DNA of 14,451 bases from Lachnospiraceae bacterium UBA3785 (lineage in GTDB: Bacteria > Bacillota > Clostridia > Lachnospirales > Lachnospiraceae), in the NCBI GenBank assembly GCA_002369495.1, contig DFFD01000239.1, positions 1 through 14,451 of the forward strand, given 5' to 3'. Positions 6,801 to 13,450 of the stretch are shown here, one piece after another; positions within the stretch are counted from its first letter, which is position 1, and each line of letters begins with the position of its first letter. The notes below the pieces were generated by a model. That model made no database searches. It worked only from the letters and a program-made list of their open reading frames with translations, and was not told the origin of the DNA. Made by a program: the position numbers and the translations under genes.

Positions 6801-7574
6801 GCTTCTGTCCGTCGCGTCGCCGGGATGGTTGGTCTTCAGATAATCGGCGAGCAGGCAGAGAAGGGCAATCTGGTGGACGCAGAGGCGCTTTTTGCTCCAG
6901 TCCCACGCATAATCATCGTCCTCCGGGGTCGATATGTAGCTCGAGCAGCTGCTGACATAGCAGGTCCGGTCGACGATGCGGTCCCCGGAGAGGGTCAGGC
7001 GGACTTCAAGTTCACGGCCCATATTGTTTTTATAGTAACCGGTGACGAGCAGCACCAGGCTGTCTCTGGACATGAAGCCGACGTAGTCGGTGCGGACGCG
7101 GTCAAGGCGCATGCGGCCGCTCTTCACGAGGACGCTCGCCGCCGAGCACTGCTCCTTTGTGAACTCATAGTCGGCCAGGATCCGGGAGAGGTCGAAATAA
7201 TCGTAGGAAGCCCGGTAACCCGGAAGTGAGGGGTCGTCGGAGTCAGCCGGCTTCATCGTAAGGAAGGGGTTCACCGGCTGTTTTTTCTTTTTCAGAGGCT
7301 TCTTCGGCGCGGTTTCCGCCGGTTTCAGCGCACCGAGGGTGTAGAGAAGAGCCGCCTCGTGCTTGCAGCGGCCCTCGTAAGGGCAGGTGCAGTTTAAGAT
7401 CGGGCGGTCCGGGTTGGTTATGATCGCGCTGACCGTGTAGGTCCTGCCGCTGCTGCCGCGGACATTTCCGACGACCAGGTCGCCTCTCCTCGAGACAATG
7501 GTCACGCGGCCGTCGCGGAAATAGCTGTAGCCCCGGTTGATGATCGTGCTTGTGAAGAGTCTGTGCCAGCTCAA
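3846..7574 (-). CDS. SWIM-zinc-finger SNF2-family DEAD-like helicase/ATPase
   Basis: A 1242-residue Swi2/Snf2-type ATPase of the Gram-positive kind, expected to translocate on double-stranded DNA and remodel nucleoprotein or transcription complexes. A SWIM finger lies at 62-72 (C62, C64, C70, H72). A long middle region (about 120-740) is the bacterial SNF2-associated domain. The ATPase core has Walker A 'DDMGLGKT' (802-809), 'DEAQ' (906-909), 'LTGTP' (933-937), 'SLKAGGTGLNLT' (1148-1159) and 'QATDRAHRIGQ' (1178-1188), all intact. The start is TTG at 7574, supported by AAGGAGGTAAC directly upstream; that signal overlaps the HD-gene stop codon, so the two are coupled. A second CxHxxALL cluster at 232-238, with C205 and C210 before it, resembles a degenerate repeat of the SWIM finger. 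The exact cellular role is not known. Confidence 0.95.
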   Translation of the reverse strand: MSWHRLFTSTIINRGYSYFRDGRVTIVSRRGDLVVGNVRGSSGRTYTVSAIITNPDRPILNCTCPYEGRCKHEAALLYTLGALKPAETAPKKPLKKKKQPVNPFLTMKPADSDDPSLPGYRASYDYFDLSRILADYEFTKEQCSAASVLVKSGRMRLDRVRTDYVGFMSRDSLVLLVTGYYKNNMGRELEVRLTLSGDRIVDRTCYVSSCSSYISTPEDDDYAWDWSKKRLCVHQIALLCLLADYLKTNHPGDATDRSASQLLTRFRRMRPLAAASETPELTAKAVTLVPRFRNGFLSLSVDFKIGTDKLYIVKDLGDLVKRVDARGSLPLGKTGDLDFSVHAFDEHSQKYYDLIKAFVYDCARSAVYRQSEAFAAPENVHVSEIPLYGERLDRIYSLTAGRPAGYVSGGKDIGNKASLILKDKDLTPELFIDEYVKDGRFEGIRLFGTLPSVFRGVAAAYYLDESDSSPMLCRMSADNLTALMPLIEAADGSRLDLTIGRRSLSDFYYHVLPVIEKYAEITEPDNSTIESFLPPEVHFRFFLDAGDADITCRAEAVYENDSFVLASNLASLHLNYGWRDRETERSAAQVVEAVFPEYDSAEQLFRSKRSDDAVYDILENGVGRLMALGEVHSTDRFLALRIRKKWNLSVGVSVKSSIMELSILSEDISPEELLDILKSFRAKKKYHRLKSGEFVDLTDDNAAVLETLLAAAHVTPKEFVRGKMQIPAYRALYLNKMLEEHEEVTARRDANFRSLIRGFKTARDSDFEVPASLRPVLRPYQVYGFKWIETVRHFGFGGILADDMGLGKTLQMIAVLLAVKEAGGSGISLIVCPASLVYNWCEEFARFAPALKCLPLVGTKPERQAILRDAFHAENEKPDVLVTSYDLLKRDIDDYEDYTFDTEVLDEAQYIKNPSSAAAKSAKIVKSAHRFALTGTPIENRLSELWSIFDFLMPGFLYDYETFRRELEVPITTHEDKEASGRLKKMVAPFILRRLKGDVLKDLPEKLEEVRYAAFEDAQKKLYDAQVAHMKDMLRTSSDDEFAKSKIRILAELTRLRQVCCDPSLYVENYKGGSAKREALMTLLENAIDGGHKILVFSQFTSMLALIEEDLKAAKIRYFLITGATPKEERGKLVKRFNSDDTPVFLISLKAGGTGLNLTGADIVIHYDPWWNLAVQNQATDRAHRIGQTKVVSVFKLIARGTIEERIVEMQDTKKDLADEILNSENGTLGRMTKEELLELLG

Positions 7575-7577
7575 GCG

Positions 7578-8063
7578 TTACCTCCTTCTGTCGGTTAAAA
7601 ACTGTCTTGCGCGCCGCCGGAATGCGAGGATGAATTCCCGCGAGGCGCAGTATTTGTCGGCGAGCGACACGATGACGCTCTCACGGCAGCGTGGCATGTG
7701 GGTGAGCGTCAGCGGCCACATGTGGGACGTGATGATGTCCTTTTCGGTGGCGGTGAGGCGGAAGCGGCGGGAGGCATTTTCATAGGAAACCTGCGGATGC
7801 CGTCGGCCGTGCTGGTAGGCGGTGTAGGGCATGTCATCCGTCCCGTAGAGATAGAAGTCGTGCAGCATGGCGCCGCGGGCGAGGTCGCGCTCCTTCACAT
7901 GGAAGGGGAGACGGCGGGCGATGGCCATGGACGTCCTGGCGACGTCGAGGCTGTGAGAGTAGGTGTTGCCGCCGGCGTGCTGGTGGTATTGTTTCATTTT
8001 CCGGATCTCCGGATCGCGGAGAAGCGCATCGAGCGTCTCTCTGAAGAGCTTTTCGTCGAACAT
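7578..8063 (-). CDS. HD-domain phosphohydrolase
   Basis: A 161-residue single-domain protein with the metal-binding pattern of HD hydrolases: H37 in 'YSHSLD', H68-D69 in 'MLHDF', H114 in 'TSHMWPL' and D136 in 'LADKYC'. Members hydrolyse phosphate mono- or diesters, often of nucleotides; the substrate here is unknown. The ATG at 8063 is preceded by AAGGAG (8070-8075). It is the first gene of a two-gene minus-strand unit; only three bases separate its stop codon from the TTG start of the SNF2 gene, whose Shine-Dalgarno lies in the last Arg-Arg-stop codons. The basic C-terminus (RRRARQFLTDRRR) is notable. Confidence 0.88.
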   Translation of the reverse strand: MFDEKLFRETLDALLRDPEIRKMKQYHQHAGGNTYSHSLDVARTSMAIARRLPFHVKERDLARGAMLHDFYLYGTDDMPYTAYQHGRRHPQVSYENASRRFRLTATEKDIITSHMWPLTLTHMPRCRESVIVSLADKYCASREFILAFRRRARQFLTDRRR

Positions 8064-8093
8064 GGCAGTCTCCTTGCTGATAAGTGGCTTTCT

Positions 8094-8122
8094 ATTATAG
8101 CAGGTTTTTCATTTTTCTGCAA
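8094..8122 (-). promoter_or_regulatory. Promoter of the HD-SNF2 unit
   Basis: On the minus strand, TTGCAG (8117-8122), a 17-base spacer, then TATAAT (8094-8099), with TGC just before the -10 (extended -10). The leader to the HD start is about 25 bases. It is back-to-back with the plus-strand promoter at 8143-8170; the two -35 boxes are 20 bases apart. Confidence 0.75.
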
Positions 8123-8142
8123 CAGACAGGAAGAGTTGTCGA

Positions 8143-8170
8143 TTGAAGTGGCGGCGAGGTGTGGTACAAT
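8143..8170 (+). promoter_or_regulatory. Promoter of the CmpB-like gene
   Basis: TTGAAG (8143-8148), 16-base spacer, TACAAT (8165-8170), with an extended -10 TGG directly before it. Transcription would start near 8177, leaving a leader of about 25 bases that carries AGGAGG at the right distance from the ATG at 8203. Confidence 0.65.
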
Positions 8171-8202
8171 CGGTTCAGATTATGATAATTCAGGAGGAAA
8201 AT

Positions 8203-9234
8203 ATGATTTTCGGAATGACTTATTACCAGATACTCATGTATTTTGCGGTCTATGCGGTCGGCGGCTGGGTCGTCGAGGTCTTCTACCATGCGCTGGGGGT
8301 CGGCGTCATCGTAAACCGCGGTTTCCTGAACGGGCCGGTCTGCCCGATCTACGGGGTCGGCGCGATCGCGGTCTTCTCCATGACAAATCTCCTCGGAAGG
8401 TACGTGACCGGGACGAGCGGCTTCATCGAGGACACGAATATCCTTGTGCTGCTCCTGGGCGGCATGATCGTCGCGACGCTGATCGAGCTCATCGGAGGCG
8501 CGGCGCTCGACCGCCTCTTCCACATGCGCTGGTGGGACTACAGCAGCCAGCCGTTCAATTATAAAGGCTATATCTGCCTCAAATTCAGCGTGATCTGGGG
8601 CGTCGGCATCGGCTTTATCGTCCGCGTGCTGCAGCCCACCGTCAGGAATATGGTTTCACTTGTCCCGAAAATGCTGGGGATCGTCTTGCTCATCGTCTTC
8701 TACGCGGCGTTTTTCGCGGACCTTGTGATCACGGTCCTCACGATCAACAAGATGAACCGGAAACTTCAGGAACTTGAAAATGTCCGCGCCTCCCTCCGCC
8801 GCCTCTCGGACGGCATGACGGACGCGATCGGGCGGACCTCGCAGGCAATCGGGGAGAGCCGGGTCCAGGCGGCCCTCGCGCGGGCGGAGATGAAGGACGC
8901 GGCGAAGGCGGCTTCCGAGGAGTGGCGTGAGACGGCGGCTGCCGCGAAGGCGGAGCTGAAGGTCTCGGCGGAACGGCAGAAGGCGGAGATAAAAGAGCAG
9001 GCGGCTGTTTCGCGGGCTGAGCTCGAGGAGAAGATCCGGAGGCAGCGCGAGGAGCTCGAAGAAAGGGCCGGCCGGCTCATGGAGGAGCTCTCCGGGCGGA
9101 AGATCTTCGGCAGCGGCCGTATCCTCAGGGCCTTCCCGGATGCGGTCCACAGAGATTACGGCGAGGCGATGGATGCGCTCAGGAAGAAAATGTCCGAGAA
9201 ACTCCCGAAAAAGGGCGGAAAAAGTGCGGCCTGA
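8203..9234 (+). CDS. CmpB-like (putative type IV ABC-transporter) membrane protein with coiled-coil tail
   Basis: A 343-residue protein. The first 180 residues are an integral membrane domain with hydrophobic stretches at about 7-29, 46-66, 79-100, 120-143 and 153-178. It has the family-type block 'VNRGFLNGPVCPIYGVGA' (37-54) and 'MRWWDYS' (108-114), as in the Pfam family ABC_trans_CmpB of Clostridia, whose function is poorly established. The C-terminal half (about 183-300) is almost all Ala, Glu, Lys, Arg and Gln and should form a long cytoplasmic coiled coil; it ends with a basic 'KLPKKGGKSAA'. The ATG at 8203 is chosen over an in-frame ATG at 8143 because the latter would lie in the promoter and CAGGAGG precedes 8203. 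No ATPase gene is adjacent, so a transport role is doubtful. Confidence 0.82.
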   Translation: MIFGMTYYQILMYFAVYAVGGWVVEVFYHALGVGVIVNRGFLNGPVCPIYGVGAIAVFSMTNLLGRYVTGTSGFIEDTNILVLLLGGMIVATLIELIGGAALDRLFHMRWWDYSSQPFNYKGYICLKFSVIWGVGIGFIVRVLQPTVRNMVSLVPKMLGIVLLIVFYAAFFADLVITVLTINKMNRKLQELENVRASLRRLSDGMTDAIGRTSQAIGESRVQAALARAEMKDAAKAASEEWRETAAAAKAELKVSAERQKAEIKEQAAVSRAELEEKIRRQREELEERAGRLMEELSGRKIFGSGRILRAFPDAVHRDYGEAMDALRKKMSEKLPKKGGKSAA

Positions 9235-9250
9235 TGCCGCCGCAAGGCTC

Positions 9251-9279
9251 TTGCAAGGCTAAAGTCGGTGCTATATAAT
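9251..9279 (+). promoter_or_regulatory. Promoter of the ricin/NlpC-lipoprotein unit
   Basis: TTGCAA (9251-9256), 17-base spacer, TATAAT (9274-9279). A perfect 10-bp palindrome AGATGCATCT (9280-9289) covers the predicted transcription start and could be an operator. The leader to the ATG at 9310 would be only about 25 bases. A weak GCAAG/CTTGC hairpin (9242-9254) just upstream lacks a T-run. Confidence 0.75.
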
Positions 9280-9309
9280 AGATGCATCTATGTCTTTGGG
9301 AGTCTTATT

Positions 9310-12057
9310 ATGAAAAGAGGAAGAATTAATCGTATCCCGGCGTTCCTCCTTGCCGCGATGCTCGCCGCAGGCGTCCTGCCGCAGGCGGCTTACGCGGACG
9401 TCATTCCCGCAAGCGGCAGGGAAGCCGTTCTGTGGGAGATGACGGAGAGCGGGGAGGAGATCCCGGAAGTTCCGGCGGAGGACCCGGCTGAGAGCGAGCC
9501 TGTGGAAAATGAATCCGCGGAGAGCGAAGGATCTGAGAGCAAGGGTGCGGAAAATGTGCCGGAGGAGGCTGCCGACGCGGAGAGCCTGCCGGACGATGCG
9601 GAGACCGCGGATCCGGATGATGCGGATGCGGTAATTGTGCCGGATGCGGATGCGGAGACCGCAGATCCGGAAGGTGCGGATGCGGAGACCGCGGATCCGG
9701 ATGATGCGGATGCGGAAAGTGCGCCGGATGCGGAGAGCACACCGGACGATGAGGAGACCCTCGAGGCCGCGGAGCCCGTCCGTGAGGTCAGGAGCGCTGC
9801 CATCGGGGACGGCCTCTATATGATCGTCTCGGCGGTCTCGGACCAGTATGTGCTCGAGATTGCGGGGGACGCTGCCGGAAATAAAGGCAACGCCGCCCTC
9901 GGGACGAAGACGGGCGATTACCGCCAGGCATTTTATATCGAAAAATGCGGCGATGACGTCTACACGGTGAGAAACTACAACTCCGGGCTGGTTCTCGATG
10001 TGGCCGGCGGGCTCTCGAAAAACGGGACGAACGTACAGCAGTATACGGCCAACGGGTCGGAGGCCCAGAAGTGGCGGATCCTTGAAAATGAAGACGGCAC
10101 CGTGACCTTCCGCTCTGCGAAGAACGGGAAGGCGATGGATGCCGCCTCCGGCAGGGCGGCGGACGGGACCAACGTGCAGATCTACGACGCGAACGGGACC
10201 AAGGCCCAGAAATGGCGCCTTGCGGAGCCCTGCGGAGTCACTGCGGCGATGGAGCGCCTTGCGGACGCGAAGCTCTCCGACGGATTCTACCGGATCGTTT
10301 CCTCGAAAAACAGCAGAATGTGCCTCGCCGTGACCGGCGGGTCGCGCTCATCTGCTGCCAACATTGCGCTTGCGAAGAAGGAGGAGGGCAGCGGGTCCGT
10401 ATTTTCCGTGAAGAAACTCGGCGGGGGGCTCTACGAGCTGGCCGCCGTCCACTCCGGGCAGGTCTTTGACCTCCAGGGCGGGCTCACGAAAAACGGAACC
10501 AATATCCGCCAGTACCCGTCGAACGGGACGACCGCCCAGAAATGGTACCTGAAAAAGGACCCGGAAACCGGCTTTATCGCGATCTTGTCCGCGAAAAATG
10601 CCAGGACTGCGGCGGATCTCGCCGGAGGAATGACCTCCGCAGGCACGAACCTTCGGGCCTACAGCTTTAACGGGACGGCCGCCCAGTTCTTCGTCTTTGA
10701 GAAGACGGACTTCGCCGCCTTCGGCGAGAAGGTCAGGGAGGGTTATTTCAGGATCCTTCCGGCATCGAAGCCGGCGGTGGCGCTCGGGATCGCCGGCGGG
10801 AGCGCCGCAAACTCTGCGAACGCGGGGCTTGAGAGCGCAGGCGGAGGGAACGGGCAGGTGTTTGCATTTTCCGAAAATGCCGACGGCAGCTGGACCGTCA
10901 GAAACGCGGGGAGCGGCAAGGTGCTCGACATCGCCGGCGGCAGCCGGAAGAGCGGGGCGAACATTCAGCAGTACACGGCGAACGGGACGGCGGCGCAGAA
11001 GATTGCATTTGTGCCGACAGAACGCGGAGACGGGAGCTATACGCTGCTCGTCTACGGGACGCTCGCGTTCGACGCAGCCGGCGGAAAGCTTGCGGCCGGG
11101 ACGAACGTGCGGCTCTACACGCCGAACGGGACGGCGGCCCAGACCTGGATCCTGGAGCAGGCGGCGCCTGCGGACGGCTGGGTTTACGACGCAGCCGGAA
11201 ACCGGCAGTACGCGCGGAGCGGAAAGCTCCTTTACGGCTGGCAGAAGATCGACGGGAAGATTCTCTATCTCTCCGAGACGGAAGGGATGGTGAAGGACAG
11301 GGTCGTCGACGGGTACTACATCAATAAGAACGGCGAGCGCGACCACCGGACGAGCACGATCCTGGGCGAGACGATCAACGGGCGCCGGACGCTCAGGACT
11401 TTCCTGCACAACGCGCTCGTGCCGGCCGGGCGGACGCTCTACATCTGGGGCGGCGGCTGGGGCGGCCTCGGAAATGACGCCTCGAACGATTCGGCGAAGA
11501 TCGGGTTCCAAAGGGGCTGGGAGACATTTTACGACAGCCACGCCGTGCCCGGCTACTATCACGGAAACTACCGCTGGTCCTACGGATCGGGGCTCGACTG
11601 CTCCGGCTTCGTCGCCTGGGCGGTCTACAATACCATGTATACGGCTGAGAACCTGGAAGATCTCGTAGTGCAGTCGACGAGCGTCGCGCCGACCTACATA
11701 AAACGGGGCTGGGCTTACCAGAATATGGCGGCTTACCGGCCGGGCGATGTCGTCAGCATGAACGGGCACGTCTGGATCTCGCTCGGAAAATGCTCGGACG
11801 GTTCGATCGTCGTGCTGCACTCGTCGCCGAACGGCGTCCAGCTGAGCGGGACGGGCGGCAAGGCGGTGCAGCTGGCGGATAAGTATATGAAGATCCTGGC
11901 GCCGGGCTGGCCCTACGCGACCAGAACGGTCGAATACCTTTCGAAGACGACCTCGAAGGCAACCTGGACCGTGAACGGCAGCGGGCTTTTCACCGACCCG
12001 GACCATATCCAGGGGATGTCCGCGGAGGACGTTCTCCGGACGCTTGTCGGGAGATGA
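9310..12057 (+). CDS. Secreted cell-wall endopeptidase: three ricin beta-trefoils plus NlpC/P60
   Basis: A 915-residue exported protein. Residues 1-29 are a signal peptide with basic N-terminus, hydrophobic core and an AYA-D cleavage site. Residues about 40-155 are an acidic Asp/Glu/Ala/Pro linker. Three ricin-type beta-trefoils follow (about 166-305, 323-465, 477-617), each of three subdomains. The second and third subdomains carry the 'NGT..AQxW' motif at 248-255, 296-302, 405-412, 454-460, 558-565 and 606-613; W is lost in two of them. A short glucan/choline-binding-like stretch (623-678) precedes an NlpC/P60 domain (about 695-880) with C764 in 'GLDCSGF', H820 in 'NGHVW' and H837, the expected triad. 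It probably binds wall or host glycans and cleaves peptidoglycan stem peptides. Start ATG at 9310 after GGGAG; 18 bases separate it from the lipoprotein gene. Confidence 0.92.
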   Translation: MKRGRINRIPAFLLAAMLAAGVLPQAAYADVIPASGREAVLWEMTESGEEIPEVPAEDPAESEPVENESAESEGSESKGAENVPEEAADAESLPDDAETADPDDADAVIVPDADAETADPEGADAETADPDDADAESAPDAESTPDDEETLEAAEPVREVRSAAIGDGLYMIVSAVSDQYVLEIAGDAAGNKGNAALGTKTGDYRQAFYIEKCGDDVYTVRNYNSGLVLDVAGGLSKNGTNVQQYTANGSEAQKWRILENEDGTVTFRSAKNGKAMDAASGRAADGTNVQIYDANGTKAQKWRLAEPCGVTAAMERLADAKLSDGFYRIVSSKNSRMCLAVTGGSRSSAANIALAKKEEGSGSVFSVKKLGGGLYELAAVHSGQVFDLQGGLTKNGTNIRQYPSNGTTAQKWYLKKDPETGFIAILSAKNARTAADLAGGMTSAGTNLRAYSFNGTAAQFFVFEKTDFAAFGEKVREGYFRILPASKPAVALGIAGGSAANSANAGLESAGGGNGQVFAFSENADGSWTVRNAGSGKVLDIAGGSRKSGANIQQYTANGTAAQKIAFVPTERGDGSYTLLVYGTLAFDAAGGKLAAGTNVRLYTPNGTAAQTWILEQAAPADGWVYDAAGNRQYARSGKLLYGWQKIDGKILYLSETEGMVKDRVVDGYYINKNGERDHRTSTILGETINGRRTLRTFLHNALVPAGRTLYIWGGGWGGLGNDASNDSAKIGFQRGWETFYDSHAVPGYYHGNYRWSYGSGLDCSGFVAWAVYNTMYTAENLEDLVVQSTSVAPTYIKRGWAYQNMAAYRPGDVVSMNGHVWISLGKCSDGSIVVLHSSPNGVQLSGTGGKAVQLADKYMKILAPGWPYATRTVEYLSKTTSKATWTVNGSGLFTDPDHIQGMSAEDVLRTLVGR
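9595..9715 (+). repeat. In-frame imperfect repeats encoding the acidic linker
   Basis: A 37-base unit, beginning GATGCGGAGACCGCGGATCC, occurs at 9595-9631 and identically at 9679-9715, with a variant at 9649-9685. Offsets (54, 30, 84) are multiples of three, so copy-number change would lengthen or shorten the Asp/Ala/Glu linker without breaking the frame. Confidence 0.8.
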
Positions 12058-12075
12058 CAGATAAAGGAGGGGAAT

Positions 12076-13155
12076 ATGAATAAGAAAATCATGGCGCTTC
12101 TTGCGGCGGCGGTCCTCGCGGCTTCGCTGGGCGGATGCGGGGAGGATCCGAATGCGCCGCGGTATGCATTTGTCACGGACATGAGCGGTATCGAGAATGA
12201 ATGGAACAAGACCGTCTGGGACGTCATCAACGCCCAGGCGGAGCCGGCGGAGTACAAAACGATCTCCTGCACGGCGGAGTCCGATACGGCGGAGGGGTAC
12301 GACGCCGCATTTTCGGAGGCGGTCAAGGCCGGCGCGAAGCTGATTTTCGCGAGCGGCAGGGCTGCGGGACCTTACGTCTACTCGGCGGCCAACACCTACA
12401 GCAAGGTCTCCTTTGTGCTTCTGGACGGCGAAGTCCTGCCTGCCGGGGAGGTGACGGAGGAGACCGCGATCCCGGAAAATGCCGTCTCGATGAAGACCGC
12501 CTGGGAGCAGGCCGGTTTCGCGGAGGGGTTCGCGGCGGTCATGAACGGCTACCGGAATCTCGCGGTCATCGCAGGACAGCACACAGAGGAAAATGAAAGG
12601 CTCGTCGCCGGCTTCATGCAGGGCCTTGAGACGGCGGCTTCCGAGCTGGGGCTCGGGGAGAACGCCATTACGGTGACGCTCGAGTACGCGGGGACGGATG
12701 AGCTGACGCCGCTCCGCATGTCGGAGGCCCTGGATCTCTACGACGCGGGGGTCGAGTCGATCTTCGTGACGTCGGAGGGCATCGGGACCGCGGTCGCGAG
12801 AGCTGCGGAAGTGAAGGGCAGGACCTTCTTCGCCGGGGGCTGCGACCTTGTGGAGGCGGAGCCGACCTGCCTTATGGGCGTGACGGCCCGGCTCGAGAAG
12901 GCCTGCGTCGAGGCGGTACGGATCTTTGAGTCGGAGGCTGGGTTTTCCGGCGGGATCGTGATGGACTGCGGGTTCGGCGAGGACTGTCTTGTTACATCGG
13001 CCGATTATGCGAGATTTGCCTCCTTCAGCGAGGAGGACTGCCGGACGATGACCGGGAAGATCGCGGGCGGGACCTACAGGGTCTCCTCGAAGTGGCAGGC
13101 GAAGGCCGGCGGGGCGGTCGCGGTTACGGAGCAGGAGGCGAAGGGGGGACAGTGA
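12076..13155 (+). CDS. BMP-family (PnrA-like) substrate-binding lipoprotein
   Basis: A 359-residue lipoprotein. The signal sequence ends in the lipobox 'LGGC', so C21 would be lipidated and the protein anchored outside the membrane. The body resembles the basic membrane protein family of periplasmic-binding-fold proteins: 'YAFVTDMSGIENEWNKTVWD' near the N-terminus, a central 'AWEQAGFAEGFAAVMNG' and 'LAVIAGQHTEENERLVAGFM', and 'GAKLIFASG'. Family members bind purine nucleosides for ABC import, but no permease or ATPase gene is adjacent, so a sensing or scavenging role is equally possible. The start follows AAAGGAGGGG. At least seven cysteines besides C21 occur, which is many for such a protein. 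It is the second gene of a unit with the ricin/NlpC enzyme. Confidence 0.78.
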   Translation: MNKKIMALLAAAVLAASLGGCGEDPNAPRYAFVTDMSGIENEWNKTVWDVINAQAEPAEYKTISCTAESDTAEGYDAAFSEAVKAGAKLIFASGRAAGPYVYSAANTYSKVSFVLLDGEVLPAGEVTEETAIPENAVSMKTAWEQAGFAEGFAAVMNGYRNLAVIAGQHTEENERLVAGFMQGLETAASELGLGENAITVTLEYAGTDELTPLRMSEALDLYDAGVESIFVTSEGIGTAVARAAEVKGRTFFAGGCDLVEAEPTCLMGVTARLEKACVEAVRIFESEAGFSGGIVMDCGFGEDCLVTSADYARFASFSEEDCRTMTGKIAGGTYRVSSKWQAKAGGAVAVTEQEAKGGQ

Positions 13156-13181
13156 GGGGGACACAGTTCCTGAAGGATACA

Positions 13182-13260
13182 GGGACGGTTCCTTGGGGAC
13201 GGTTCTTAGAAACGGTTCCTGCAGGAACCGTTTCAGAGAACCGTCCCCAGGAACCGTCCC
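13182..13260. repeat. REP-like 80-bp palindrome built of GGACGGTTC units
   Basis: Two arms of about 40 bases pair almost perfectly around the centre CCTGCAGG (13218-13225). Each arm has three tandem ACGGTTC/GAACCGT units. The arms differ by one inserted T and a two-base mismatch. A degenerate further unit (GGGGGACACAGTTCCT, 13156-13171) precedes it, directly after the lipoprotein stop codon. The sequence resembles the GGGGACGGTTC palindromes scattered in genomes that carry REP-associated tyrosine transposases; no transposase is in this window. Confidence 0.85.
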
Positions 13261-13266
13261 CGCATT

Positions 13267-13306
13267 AAAAAGCAAGAAGCCTCCTCGCGGAGGCCTCTTG
13301 CTTTTT
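13267..13306. terminator. Strong bidirectional intrinsic terminator
   Basis: Arms of 18 bases (13267-13284 and 13289-13306) pair with a single A-C mismatch around a TCGC loop. The 5' arm starts with five As and the 3' arm ends with five Ts, so it can terminate transcripts from either side. It closes the ricin/NlpC-lipoprotein unit just after the REP-like palindrome. Confidence 0.92.
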
Positions 13307-13450
13307 CTAATGAGGGGGGAGATAGTGAGTGGTCACTTAACTATCTGGCTCATAGTATACAGGCGAATTGTGAGAGGTTTGTGTACAATCAAGAAAGAAT
13401 ATCTAAAAATTCTAAAAATTTTAAAAACTATCTAAAAAGGAACTGAGAGT
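13307..13450 (+). promoter_or_regulatory. Leader of the MocR gene with palindrome and phased A-tracts
   Basis: No gene fits here. An imperfect palindrome bounded by GATAGT (13321-13326) and ACTATC (13340-13345), with AGTGA/TCACT inside, is a candidate operator. TACAAT (13384-13389) is the best -10 candidate but no good -35 stands at the right distance. Four A5 tracts (starting 13405, 13414, 13423, 13434) are spaced 9, 9 and 11 bases, close to helical phase, and three are in copies of TCTAAAAA. Such phasing bends DNA. AAAAGGA near 13435-13441 is the ribosome-binding site of the next gene. Confidence 0.5.

Noticed and set aside
5961..7229. Plus-strand open frame of 422 codons
   Set aside because: Antisense shadow of the SNF2 gene; no ribosome-binding site and no recognisable motif.
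8095..8523. Minus-strand 142-codon frame across the divergent promoter region
   Set aside because: Antisense to the membrane-domain gene and spans both promoters; no coding signature.
13182..13260. CRISPR-like repeats
   Set aside because: The GGACGGTTC units are short, contiguous and arranged as a palindrome without spacers.
10348..13275. Minus-strand open frame of 975 codons
   Set aside because: It is antisense to the ricin/NlpC and lipoprotein genes, both of which show clear domains, signals and start sites. Long antisense frames are common in G+C-rich coding DNA, and its Arg/Pro-rich translation has no recognisable domain.
13368..13389. TTGTGA plus TACAAT as a MocR promoter
   Set aside because: The spacer would be only 10 bases, too short for a normal promoter; only the -10 is kept as a candidate.
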